The position numbers and the translations under genes are program-made. Below the pieces are notes generated by a model. The model was given only the letters and a program-made list of their open reading frames with translations, was not told the DNA's origin and ran no database searches. DNA of 11,120 nt from Actinomycetota bacterium. Its GTDB lineage: Bacteria > Actinomycetota > Actinomycetes > Nanopelagicales > Nanopelagicaceae. Shown in pieces: positions 1-7,280 of the stretch (positions within the stretch are counted from its first letter, which is position 1; the number at the start of each line of letters is the position of its first letter). The DNA is taken from positions 1-11,120 of the forward strand of contig CANCGX010000030.1 in the NCBI GenBank assembly GCA_947377725.1, written 5' to 3'.

Positions 1-2
1 TC

Positions 3-185
3 GGAGGCGACCGCCTCTGCCTGTTGGAGTTGTTCACGAATATTCTTGAAGTTGGGCACGGTTACAAACTACATATGACCACTGACAAGTCAGGTCTATT
101 CGGCCAAAAGTTTGTCCCCGATTTTGCCCATATGTCCACAATTTTGCCCATAGATATCGGCAGATTTGTCCAAGGTTTTGCATAA
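3..185 (+). CDS. possible 3' end of an unidentified gene, truncated by the window edge
   Basis: One reading frame is open from the left edge to a TAA at 183-185, about 60 codons with no visible start. The first part (to about position 90) uses ordinary-looking codons and reads like a protein C-terminus, with the stretch ILEVGHGYKL. The second part runs through a 20-bp tandem repeat whose period is not a multiple of three, so the repeat does not repeat in the protein. That argues against the last third being a conserved coding sequence. I do not recognise the family. A loose resemblance to the C-terminus of an IS21-type IstB ATPase crossed my mind but is not strong enough to assign. The frame points toward the rnpB terminator, convergent with rnpB. 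It may be a real gene end, a degraded mobile-element gene or chance. Confidence 0.22.
   Translation, partial: GGDRLCLLELFTNILEVGHGYKLHMTTDKSGLFGQKFVPDFAHMSTILPIDIGRFVQGFA
113..152. repeat. two tandem 20-bp direct repeats plus a third degenerate copy nearby
   Basis: Positions 113-132 and 133-152 are adjacent 20-bp units that match at 18 of 20 positions. The first reads TGTCCCCGATTTTGCCCATA and the second differs only at its sixth and eighth bases. A shorter related copy lies at 167-184 (TGTCC, then TTTTG, then CATA). The repeats are directly visible. Their role is not. Multiple short subterminal repeats are known at transposon ends (for example the IS21 family), and iterated protein-binding sites are an alternative. 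Confidence 0.7.
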
Positions 186-198
186 AACTAAACACTTT

Positions 199-236
199 TA
201 AACAATAAAGTGAGCGCAGTTTCAACCTGCGCCCAC
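199..236 (-). terminator. Rho-independent terminator after rnpB
   Basis: Read on the minus strand, GTGGGCGCAG (236-227) pairs with CTGCGCTCAC (219-210) to give a 10-bp stem with one G-U pair and a 7-base loop (GTTGAAA). It is followed directly by the T-rich run TTTATTGTTT (209-200). It lies about 7 bp past the end of rnpB and is probably the terminator for rnpB. Because no terminator is seen between rnpB and the operon upstream, it may also end read-through transcripts from that operon. Confidence 0.85.
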
Positions 237-243
237 CTAATTG

Positions 244-609
244 GAAGAAGAGTCGCCCTATAAGCCGGATCCTGTATCTCTATTCGCTTTCACGACATCG
301 AGATGATCACCATCCATCTAGATCTGCAATTGCTCGCAGATTCAAGCAACCTACCTGGCGAATTGAGCGAGCAGCCCATCGCCTTTCTGGTCTTGCTCCA
401 AGTGGGGTTTACCTTGCCATCTACATCACTGCAGATGCGGTGGTCTCTTACACCGCCGTTTCACCCTTACCTCTCTTGCGAGAGGCGGTAATTTTCTGTG
501 GCACTGTCCTGCGGATTGCTCCGAGTGGCTGTTAGCCACCACTTTGCTCTGCGGAGTCCGGACTTTCCTCGGTGTATTGCTACAACGCAGTGATCCAGGC
601 GACTCTTCT
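244..609 (-). ncRNA. rnpB: RNase P RNA, bacterial class A
   Basis: This is the catalytic RNA of ribonuclease P, which cuts the 5' leader from tRNA precursors. The P1 helix is complete: the 5' arm AGAAGAGTCGCC (609-598) is exactly complementary to the 3' arm GGCGACTCTTCT (257-246). The conserved P4 element GAGGAAAGTCC lies at 570-560, and the 3' conserved block ACAGGATCCGGCTTAT at 275-260. Other class A blocks are present: GGGTGAAACGGCGG, GGTAAACCCCAC, GGAGCAAGACC, and GGTAGGTTGCTTGA near the 3' end. A P12-like hairpin with a GCAA tetraloop spans 485-470. The P15 region reads GATGGGCTGCTCGC (380-367), which from memory resembles other actinobacterial RNase P RNAs. The length of about 366 nt is normal. 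A promoter lies just upstream and an intrinsic terminator just downstream. Exact ends are set by the P1 helix and may be off by a few bases. Confidence 0.96.
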
Positions 610-615
610 AAGAGA

Positions 616-644
616 AGGATACTTGAGGAAGTGCGTTAGTGAAA
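616..644 (-). promoter_or_regulatory. candidate rnpB promoter
   Basis: On the minus strand a -10-like TATCCT (621-616) and a weak -35-like TTTCAC (644-639) are separated by 17 bp. The predicted start at about 609 is seven bases past the -10 and coincides with the first base of the RNase P P1 helix. That coincidence is the best support. The -35 is a poor match to consensus. The element lies in the 37-bp gap between the amidase stop codon and rnpB. Confidence 0.45.
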
Positions 645-646
645 TT

Positions 647-1564
647 CTATTTAAATGGATGAGGTGTGGCAGCAGTCTTTGGAACGCACATTTTCGCAAT
701 AACCGTGCCTGGAGATGGGTGACAATATTGCGCCAAGCCCAAATCGCCGGCTACCGAGAGGAAGATGAAGGCGTCTTCGATGGTGAAGCCCCACTCATCA
801 ACCAAGAGTTTTGCAGCTTCTTCGCAAGCATTTTGAAGAGCCTGATCAATATCTCCATCAGTTGTTCCATGAGTAATCCACGAATCAGCTGTCTCTGTTA
901 CTGGCCACGTACCTGACTTACCTTTGATGAGATCGACTTTGATGATTGCAGTTCCACCGATTTCAACGCCTGTGCCAGAAATTTCTCCGTCACCCATGGA
1001 TGCGTGCATATCACCAATAGCAAGCTGACCACCTGGCTGGAAAACAGGCAAGTGAACTGTCGCGCCGATTCCATTCATGTTGTTGTCTAGATTGCCGCCA
1101 TGAGTTCCGGCTTTAAATGTTGGGATAGAACCTTCAGCGGGCGCAACACCAATGACGCCAAACATCGGACGTTGCGGCCATGAAACTCGATCATTCATAT
1201 GAATGATGCCGTCTTCTACCTTAAAAATTCTCGTTGTTGGAGACTTCGCAAGATGAATAAGTTGACCCCACTCTGGAATACACATTCCAGCGCCTTGCTT
1301 ATCAGGACGTATATCGATCAAAGTGACTGAAAGAGAATCTCCAGGCTCAGCTCCCCTAACGGCAATTGGACCCGTCGCGCTATTCACGCGGTTGATATCG
1401 AGTTTTTCAAGAGTGTCACTTTCACTTTGAACTTGTCCGGTAAAACAATCCCACGTTTCAATTTCGATGATGGTCCCAGGATCAACCGTGACGACTGGTT
1501 GCATATCTGCTGCATAAGCCCAGATGTGTTGATCTTTACTGACTTTAACTGTCGGCGTGGCCAT
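647..1564 (-). CDS. acetamidase/formamidase family amidohydrolase (operon copy)
   Basis: This 305-residue protein belongs to the FmdA/AmdA family, cytoplasmic enzymes that hydrolyse short amides such as formamide or acetamide to ammonia and the carboxylate. Family landmarks are HGGNLDNN at residues 155-162, the block GDMHASMGDGE at 184-194, GVEIGG at 199-204 and HPSPGTVIAKM near the C-terminus. The length is typical. I chose the ATG at 1564 over one 17 codons upstream. It is preceded by a purine-rich Shine-Dalgarno (AGAAAAGAG), the encoded protein starts at the usual family position, and the longer version would overlap the preceding ATPase and add a lysine/arginine-rich tail unlike the family. 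It is the last protein gene of the transporter operon, 26 bp after the DppF-type ATPase. Well over half of its residues match the second amidase at 7350-8303. The family call is firm; the actual substrate is not known. Confidence 0.93.
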   Translation of the reverse strand: MATPTVKVSKDQHIWAYAADMQPVVTVDPGTIIEIETWDCFTGQVQSESDTLEKLDINRVNSATGPIAVRGAEPGDSLSVTLIDIRPDKQGAGMCIPEWGQLIHLAKSPTTRIFKVEDGIIHMNDRVSWPQRPMFGVIGVAPAEGSIPTFKAGTHGGNLDNNMNGIGATVHLPVFQPGGQLAIGDMHASMGDGEISGTGVEIGGTAIIKVDLIKGKSGTWPVTETADSWITHGTTDGDIDQALQNACEEAAKLLVDEWGFTIEDAFIFLSVAGDLGLAQYCHPSPGTVIAKMCVPKTAATPHPFK

Positions 1565-1590
1565 AGCGGACTCTTTTCTCTTTCGTCTAT

Positions 1591-2562
1591 TTATTCGTTG
1601 TCGGGAAAATGGCAAGCAACTTGGCGGTTTCCGATTTGCATCAGAAGCGGACTTTCAACTTTACAAATATCTTGAACCTTTGGACAACGAGGATTGAATA
1701 CGCATCCAGTTGGTCGATTAATCGGATTAGGTAGATCACCTTTAAGAATAATTCTTTCGCGTTTATCATCTGCGTCCATGCGGGGGTTAGCTGAAAGAAG
1801 CGCGCGCGTGTAAGGGTGGGCTGGATTGGCGTACAACTCTTCTGCAGGCGCTAATTCAACAACTTTACCTAGATACATCACTGCGATACGGTCAGAAACA
1901 TAGCGAACCACACCAAGATCGTGAGCAATAAAAATGTAGGTGAGGTTGAACTCCGCTTGAAGGTCCTTAAATAGATTAAGCACCTGAGCTTGAATTGAGA
2001 CGTCTAGAGCCGACACTGGCTCATCTGCAACTACGAGGCGAGGATTTAGAGCAAGGGCCCGTGCGATAACTACACGTTGGCGCTGTCCGCCAGAAAACTC
2101 GTGTGGGTACTTCTCGTAAGCGTTCTGATCCAGCCCGACACGTTTGAGCAAATCTTGTGCCGCAGCTTTACGCTCTTCTTTACCCATTCCATGTATGCGA
2201 AGTGGCTCTTCCACAATCTTGCCTATTTGGCGTCGTGGATTTAATGATGCATAAGGATCTTGGAAAATCATTTGGAACTGCTTGCGAAGAGAGCGAAGTT
2301 TCTTGGCAGGAACATTGGCAAGGTCTTCGCCTTCAAAGAGAATCTGTCCGGCACTTGGCGTTTCAAGGCGAACAAGCATTCGGCCAAGAGTTGATTTGCC
2401 GCAACCCGATTCGCCAACAATACCTAACGTCTCGCCTTCGAGAATTTCCAGATTTACATTCTCAACTGCATGCACAACATCTTTGCCGCGAGAGAAAGCT
2501 GAACCGATTTCGTAGTTCTTTCCAAGTCCCTCGATTGAAAGAATCACCTTTTGAGTACTCAT
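1591..2562 (-). CDS. ABC transporter ATP-binding protein, OppF/DppF type
   Basis: This 323-residue ATPase is one of the two nucleotide-binding subunits of an Opp/Dpp-family peptide importer and acts on the inner face of the membrane. It shows Walker A GESGCGKS (50-57), Q-loop FQDP (Gln101), signature FSGGQ (156-160), Walker B LVVADE (176-181) and switch His214. The C-terminal oligopeptide-transporter domain has Cys287, Cys293, Cys300 and Cys317. The CX5CX6CX16C pattern matches cysteine sets reported to bind a 4Fe-4S cluster in some Dpp/Opp ATPases; that it does so here is inference. The AGQILFEGEDL-type strand and the RRQIG/LNPR segment favour the F subunit. The ATG start overlaps the stop of the D-type ATPase by four bases (ATGA). 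A GGAGGG Shine-Dalgarno lies nine bases upstream, so translational coupling is likely. Confidence 0.95.
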   Translation of the reverse strand: MSTQKVILSIEGLGKNYEIGSAFSRGKDVVHAVENVNLEILEGETLGIVGESGCGKSTLGRMLVRLETPSAGQILFEGEDLANVPAKKLRSLRKQFQMIFQDPYASLNPRRQIGKIVEEPLRIHGMGKEERKAAAQDLLKRVGLDQNAYEKYPHEFSGGQRQRVVIARALALNPRLVVADEPVSALDVSIQAQVLNLFKDLQAEFNLTYIFIAHDLGVVRYVSDRIAVMYLGKVVELAPAEELYANPAHPYTRALLSANPRMDADDKRERIILKGDLPNPINRPTGCVFNPRCPKVQDICKVESPLLMQIGNRQVACHFPDNE

Positions 2563-3533
2563 GCGCGGTTACCCTCCAAGAAGCAAGCTGCGCCGTGACC
2601 ATCTGCGTCAATATTGAATACAGGCAACTGCTTACAAGCATCGAAAGCAAAGGCACAACGGTTTGAAAACGCGCAACCTTCTGGAAGATGAAGAAGCGAA
2701 GCTGGTTGACCAGGGATAGCTTGAAGACGTTCACTCGAAGAGCGATCAATTCGTGGTACTGAATTCATTAGCCCTTGTGTGTATGGGTGGCGAGGGTTTG
2801 CAAACAGCGCTTGCTTGGACGCGCGCTCGACAGGTCGGCCGGCATACATAACGAGAACTTCATCTGCAATCTCTGAAACCACACCCATGTCGTGAGTGAT
2901 GATGATGATTGAAGAATTATGTTGAGCTTGGAGACGCTTCAGCAGATCCAGGATCTGAGCTTGGATTGTTACATCAAGTGCTGTTGTTGGCTCATCTGCA
3001 ATAAGAAGCGATGGATTAAGCGCCAAAGCCATTGCAATAATTGCGCGTTGGCGCATGCCACCGGAAAATTCATGTGGGTAACGATCAACGCGGCTCTTAG
3101 CATCCGGAATTCCAACCTCGTCCAGAATCTCAATTGCACGAGCACGAGCTTCTTGCTTAGACATCGTTGTATGAAGCCTGATTTGTTCCACGATGTGCCA
3201 ACCCACGGTATAGACCGGAGTGAGTGCGGTCATCGGATCCTGGAATACCATCGCGATATCTTTGCCGCGGATGGCGCGCATAGATTCATCATTTTGCTTC
3301 AATAGATCTTTGCCGTTAAAGAAGACTTCACCGGAAATCTTGGCGTTCGCATCGCGGAGAAGTCCCATGACTGCATTCATAGAAACAGATTTACCGGAGC
3401 CTGATTCACCAACAATTCCTAGGGTCTCCCCCTTGTTGAGTGTGAATGAAAGATCATTTACCGCCCGCACATCTCCTCTGCGAGTTTCAAAGGTAACGTG
3501 AAGATTCTTAACTTCTAATAGTTTCTCAGACAC
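2559..3533 (-). CDS. ABC transporter ATP-binding protein, OppD/DppD type
   Basis: This 324-residue ATPase is the partner nucleotide-binding subunit of the same importer. It shows Walker A GESGSGKS (42-49), Q-loop FQDP (Gln98), signature FSGGM (156-160; Met in place of the usual Gln is common in D subunits), Walker B LLIADE (176-181) and His214. The C-terminal domain carries Cys287, Cys293, Cys300 and Cys317, the same positions as in the F subunit and a possible 4Fe-4S site. Translation starts at a GTG (3533-3531) that overlaps the end of the DppB-type permease by 8 bp. Only a weak upstream GGGTG serves as Shine-Dalgarno, so coupling to the permease is likely. It probably forms a D-F heterodimer under the two permeases. 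Confidence 0.95.
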   Translation of the reverse strand: MSEKLLEVKNLHVTFETRRGDVRAVNDLSFTLNKGETLGIVGESGSGKSVSMNAVMGLLRDANAKISGEVFFNGKDLLKQNDESMRAIRGKDIAMVFQDPMTALTPVYTVGWHIVEQIRLHTTMSKQEARARAIEILDEVGIPDAKSRVDRYPHEFSGGMRQRAIIAMALALNPSLLIADEPTTALDVTIQAQILDLLKRLQAQHNSSIIIITHDMGVVSEIADEVLVMYAGRPVERASKQALFANPRHPYTQGLMNSVPRIDRSSSERLQAIPGQPASLLHLPEGCAFSNRCAFAFDACKQLPVFNIDADGHGAACFLEGNRA

Positions 3534-4494
3534 GTCGCACCCGCGGATCTAGGACTGCATAGACAACGTCTACGAGAGCATTCATAAAGACTACAAAGAA
3601 TGAGGCATACATAACTGTTGCCATGATGACTGGCAGGTCAAAGTTCTGAAGGGAATCAAATGTAAGTTTTCCAACACCTTGGATACCAAATACAACTTCC
3701 GTAAGGAGCGCGTACCCACCAACAAGGGCTCCGAAATCCAAACCAAAGAGCGAGACGATTGTAATAAGACTCATTCGAGTTGCGTGCTTATACAGAATTC
3801 GCTTCTCGCTTGCACCCTTAGCTCGTTCTGTCTTTATGTAATCCTCGCTCATCACAACCATAATCTCGTTGCGAAGAACGCGAACATAAATACCGGCGTA
3901 GAGAACAGCAAGTGTTAACCAGGGAAATAGAAGGTGTAAGAACCACTGCCAAGGATCTACTGATAAACCAACATAGCCGAGCGGTGGAACCCACTTGAAG
4001 ACTGAATTGTGGAGCTTGGATTGAGTAATGAGATTTACAACTTCGCCAAGCCAGTAAACAGGCAGAGAGATTCCAACAATTCCAAGGAAGCCGATAGTCG
4101 GGTCAATCCATTTTTTCTTAGAGCTTGCCGCGAGAATTCCAAAGAAAATCCCTGCAAAGAGCCAAATAATGGCTGCTCCTATAACAAGTGAGAAGGTAGC
4201 TGGGATGGCTTGTGAAAGTTGCGGGATTACCTTTGCGCCGCGATTCACATAAGAGGTGAGGTCTTGCGAAACGAAGAGATGCTTCATCATGGAGATGTAT
4301 CGCATCGGCAAAGGACGGTCTAACTCGAAAGAGTGACGAACTTGCATCAACGTTTGTTGATCGGCACCTCGACCAGCAATACGTGCAGCAGGGTCAACTC
4401 CTGGTGTTGCAAAGAAAATAAGAAAGACCATGATGGAAATCGAAATAAGCACGAAGACCATTGCACTTAGACGACGACCGATAAATGTCAACAT
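3526..4494 (-). CDS. ABC transporter permease, OppB/DppB type
   Basis: This 322-residue integral membrane protein forms half of the importer channel. The N-terminus (FIGRRLSAMVFVLISIS) is the usual first helix of B-type permeases. Further hydrophobic segments lie around residues 100-122, 134-157, 187-207, 243-266 and 288-315, giving about six helices. The cytoplasmic EAA loop that docks on the ATPase is at about 215-238 (SEDYIKTERAKGASEKRI). The C-terminus DVVYAVLDPRVR is typical. The ATG start overlaps the stop of the C-type permease by one base (TAATG), with a GAGG Shine-Dalgarno. It lies after the C-type permease in the operon, whereas dpp/opp operons usually have B before C. Confidence 0.94.
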   Translation of the reverse strand: MLTFIGRRLSAMVFVLISISIMVFLIFFATPGVDPAARIAGRGADQQTLMQVRHSFELDRPLPMRYISMMKHLFVSQDLTSYVNRGAKVIPQLSQAIPATFSLVIGAAIIWLFAGIFFGILAASSKKKWIDPTIGFLGIVGISLPVYWLGEVVNLITQSKLHNSVFKWVPPLGYVGLSVDPWQWFLHLLFPWLTLAVLYAGIYVRVLRNEIMVVMSEDYIKTERAKGASEKRILYKHATRMSLITIVSLFGLDFGALVGGYALLTEVVFGIQGVGKLTFDSLQNFDLPVIMATVMYASFFVVFMNALVDVVYAVLDPRVRRV

Positions 4495-5507
4495 TAGTCG
4501 CCTCGTGCTCTCGTCTTGGGATCAAGCGCGTCGCGGACGGCATCACCATAAAGATTAAGCGCGGCAGCGGTAAGGACAATCATCAGACCAGGTGCGATAC
4601 CGACAATAGGACGAGTGTAAAGAAGACCCAATCCTTCGTTAATGATGGTTCCCCATGAAGCTGCAGGTGGTTGAACGCCGATAGAGAGGAATGAAAGTGC
4701 TGACTCAGTCAACATTGAAAGCGAGACAATGATTGGGATAAATACCAAGACGCTCGGCATTATGTTTGGCAAAATTTCGCGCAAGATAATTGTTGAGCTC
4801 TTGGCTCCTGTGCCAACAGCCGCACGCACAAACTCGCGTTCGCGAAGAGCGAGAACTTGAGCGCGAATAGGCCGAGCTACGTATGGGATATAAACAATTC
4901 CAATAATAAAAATAGGGAGAGCGAACGAACCTGGTCCAACGTGGATAAATCCAATCGTTAAACCTGAGGTCAGAAGAACAACCGAAAGGCTGATAGCTAA
5001 AAGATAAACCGGGAATGCCCAGATGATGTCGAGAAGTCTAGATAAGACCGCATCGACCCAACCGCGGCGATATCCAGCGATGATGCCAATGAGTAAGGAA
5101 AGAAAAATACAGAGCAAACCAGCGGTTGTGCCGATTAAGAGTGTGCTTCGTCCGCCGTAGAGAAGACGTGCCATTACATCACGACCCTGTCCATCGGCGC
5201 CCAAGAAGTACTTCCCGAGATTCCAGGTTGGACCAATAGGAGTAACGCCTAGACCAAGGCCTGTCGTGGAGGGCTCTAGTACGGCTTTTTGCTCGCCATG
5301 GATAGAGATTGTGGCATCCAATGTTGATTGGAAAGGATTGGTATGCGCAACAAAGTGAGCATACAAAGGCGCAGAGAATGAGATTCCCACAATAAAACCG
5401 AGAATCGAAAGCGCAATTATTGAACGCTTATCTTTTCGAAGGTTGCGCAAAGCGATCTTCCCCGGAGATTCGGAGAAGACCGCTTCGCTACTATCTTTTA
5501 GAGACAC
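4494..5507 (-). CDS. ABC transporter permease, OppC/DppC type
   Basis: This 337-residue membrane protein is the second channel subunit. The C-type hallmarks are an N-terminal cytoplasmic segment ending in LRKDKRSIIALSI, then a first helix, and the conserved extracytoplasmic motif FLGADGQGRDVMARLLYGG at residues 101-119. The EAA loop is at about 222-245 (REREFVRAAVGTGAKSSTI), and the C-terminus GDAVRDALDPKTR is typical. Hydrophobic segments after the first fall at about 124-146, 158-180, 196-212, 250-270 and 302-320. The start is a GTG at 5507; a TGA three codons upstream leaves no other in-frame start. No clear Shine-Dalgarno precedes it, so it may depend on translation of the binding-protein gene 23 bp upstream. 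No hairpin that would lower permease expression relative to the binding protein is visible in that gap. Confidence 0.94.
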   Translation of the reverse strand: MSLKDSSEAVFSESPGKIALRNLRKDKRSIIALSILGFIVGISFSAPLYAHFVAHTNPFQSTLDATISIHGEQKAVLEPSTTGLGLGVTPIGPTWNLGKYFLGADGQGRDVMARLLYGGRSTLLIGTTAGLLCIFLSLLIGIIAGYRRGWVDAVLSRLLDIIWAFPVYLLAISLSVVLLTSGLTIGFIHVGPGSFALPIFIIGIVYIPYVARPIRAQVLALREREFVRAAVGTGAKSSTIILREILPNIMPSVLVFIPIIVSLSMLTESALSFLSIGVQPPAASWGTIINEGLGLLYTRPIVGIAPGLMIVLTAAALNLYGDAVRDALDPKTRARGD

Positions 5508-5530
5508 GTATCTATATCAGATTCGTTTAC

Positions 5531-7246
5531 TTACTTAACTTGCAATTGGCTAACAAACATCTTGTACTGGTACGAGAAGATGTAGTTCTTCGTTTGAGAA
5601 GAGATGAAGTCAAGTTGCTTAGGAGTAAATGCAACTGCAACTGGTGCATCTGCCATTACTTCCTGATCAATTGCTCCCCACATCTTGTTTGCAGCTACAG
5701 CGTCTGTAACTCCAAGAGCTTTTGCCTTTGCCATCTTCGCATCAAGCGCCTTGTTGCAATAACCGGCCATATTGATTGATGAATCTGAGTTAGGAGTAAA
5801 TGAAGCGCAACCTAGAAGAACATCCAAGAAGTCAGATGCAGCAGGATAATCCTGGTACCACTGAGTTACTGAAATCTGAACTTTGTTCTTCGTGTTCTGG
5901 ATATATGTAAATTGAATATTTCCAGAGATTGGCTTAACTGTTGCCTTGTATCCAATTGAGTTTAGAACTGATTGGAGATAGACGCCCATTTGCTTATTAA
6001 CATCATCATCGGAAACAACGATGCCAACAGCTTGTCCAGCAGTTCCTGATTCCTTCACAAGCTTCTTAGCAAGAGCTAGATCTGGAGCTCCCCATGCTTT
6101 TGCAGGCTTTGCAGGTGTTGCACCCTTTGTGTAACCACAATAGTCAACGTGACCAGGGAAGTTAGGTGGAAGGAATGAACATACTGGTGCCGCAAGTTGT
6201 GAGCCGCCGAAAATCTTGACCATCGCTGCGCGATCGATTGCGTAGCTAACGGCTTGACGTGCCTTCAAATTATTGAAAGGTGCGAGATTTACGTTGAAAG
6301 GTAGGTACCACATCGCAGTTAATGGGTTCACGTGAACTTGTGCTGCGTACTTGGTTCCGATTTCATTCAAACGGTCTGACGGGATTGGGTCATATGCCCA
6401 GTTAGCTTGGTTGTTTTCTACTGCTGTTACTTGAGCAGTTGGTGTAACGCCAAACTTGTAGTCAATCTCATCAGGATAAGCCTGTGGTTGTGCGTCATGG
6501 CTCCACTCTTTGAAGTTTGGATTTCTTACCAAAATCAAAGACTTGTTTGGATTGTATGACTTAATCATGTACGCGCCTGTTGTAGGGATGATGGTTGTAC
6601 CAGCATCCTTGCTTGGAGCAGATGCAGGATTGATTACTGCGTGAGGCACTGCAAGCTTTGAGTTGATTGCTTCATCTGCTGCAACAAGGTTAATGACAAC
6701 CGTGTTCTTTGCTGCATCTACGACAACACCCTTATCGAGTTTGCACGTTGCTGGCTTTGCAAGACAAGCAGTTGCACCAACGATGCCGTTGTAGAAAGAA
6801 CCTGCAGTTGGTGATGAAACTTTGAAGATACGTTCGAAGGAAGCTTTAACGTCATTTACTGTGACGGGCTTTCCATCGGAGAATTTGATTCCCTTACGAA
6901 GTTTGAAAGTAAGAGTCTTTCCGCCATTGCTAAGTGCAGGCAGTGCTTCGGCTAAGTCGGGAACAACTTTGAAAGTTGTCTTTCCTGTGCCGTAGCTAAA
7001 TGAAAGCAGACCATCATAGGTAGCTTGGAAAATTTGCCAGTACTGACCGGTGTAATTCACCTTTGGATCAAGAGTTCCTGCTGCAGCTTGTGCAACCAAA
7101 GTTAAAGTTCCACCAGCATGTGCAGCGTCATAGGCTGCGAGCGGACCATCTGCAACTGCTTGCGAAGTAGAAGTTCCAACAAGTACAGATGTGAGCAGCG
7201 CTGCTGCTCCAATCAATGAATTAAATATTACGGACTTGCGACGCAC
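5531..7246 (-). CDS. extracellular solute-binding protein of the Opp/Dpp ABC importer (SBP_bac_5 family)
   Basis: This 571-residue protein captures the transported solute outside the membrane. Residues 1-32 form a Sec signal peptide: MRRK, then a hydrophobic core, then a likely signal-peptidase I site after AVA32. The mature part has the family pattern, including GGTLTLVAQAAAGTLDPK near the start, TYDGLLSF, LAEALPALSNGGKTLTFKLR, FSDGKPVTVNDVKASFERI and ARQAVSYAIDRAAMVK. The length is normal. Two points are odd. The signal peptide has no lipobox cysteine, although such proteins in single-membrane bacteria are normally lipoproteins. The mature protein has six cysteines in three close pairs (CLAKPATC; one pair around FLPPNFPGHVDY; one around GCASF and GYC), which suggests disulfides. 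The start is a GTG at 7246 with a strong AGGAGG Shine-Dalgarno at 7258-7253. It is the first gene of the operon. The ligand is unknown. Confidence 0.93.
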   Translation of the reverse strand: MRRKSVIFNSLIGAAALLTSVLVGTSTSQAVADGPLAAYDAAHAGGTLTLVAQAAAGTLDPKVNYTGQYWQIFQATYDGLLSFSYGTGKTTFKVVPDLAEALPALSNGGKTLTFKLRKGIKFSDGKPVTVNDVKASFERIFKVSSPTAGSFYNGIVGATACLAKPATCKLDKGVVVDAAKNTVVINLVAADEAINSKLAVPHAVINPASAPSKDAGTTIIPTTGAYMIKSYNPNKSLILVRNPNFKEWSHDAQPQAYPDEIDYKFGVTPTAQVTAVENNQANWAYDPIPSDRLNEIGTKYAAQVHVNPLTAMWYLPFNVNLAPFNNLKARQAVSYAIDRAAMVKIFGGSQLAAPVCSFLPPNFPGHVDYCGYTKGATPAKPAKAWGAPDLALAKKLVKESGTAGQAVGIVVSDDDVNKQMGVYLQSVLNSIGYKATVKPISGNIQFTYIQNTKNKVQISVTQWYQDYPAASDFLDVLLGCASFTPNSDSSINMAGYCNKALDAKMAKAKALGVTDAVAANKMWGAIDQEVMADAPVAVAFTPKQLDFISSQTKNYIFSYQYKMFVSQLQVK

Positions 7247-7251
7247 GTAGT

Positions 7252-7258
7252 ACCTCCT
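7252..7258 (-). promoter_or_regulatory. ribosome binding site that fixes the GTG start of the binding-protein gene
   Basis: On the minus strand AGGAGGT (7258-7252) lies five bases before the GTG at 7246. It is the strongest Shine-Dalgarno in the window and decides the start. A complementary CCTCC lies upstream in the same leader (about 7293-7287) and could mask it. Confidence 0.75.
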
Positions 7259-7280
7259 GATAATGATCTTGCTAGCGACA

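Noticed and set aside
34..225. Minus-strand open frame of 63 codons left of rnpB
   Set aside because: It begins inside the rnpB terminator stem, and its middle is just the translated 20-bp repeats (GQN/WAK-like low-complexity). No ribosome site.
303..491. Plus-strand open frame of 62 codons
   Set aside because: It lies wholly inside the RNase P RNA on the opposite strand, which is supported by a complete P1 helix and conserved blocks.
572..916. Plus-strand frame of 114 codons across the rnpB 5' end and the amidase 3' end
   Set aside because: It is antisense to two well-supported features and has no recognisable domain or ribosome site.
1564..1615. Upstream ATG adding 17 residues to the operon amidase
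   Set aside because: The added residues are Arg/Lys-rich, overlap the ATPase gene and are absent from the family; the ATG at 1564 has the ribosome site.
2157..2666. Plus-strand frame of 169 codons antisense to the ATPase genes
   Set aside because: It is the mirror of two strongly supported ABC ATPases in another frame; composition is not protein-like.
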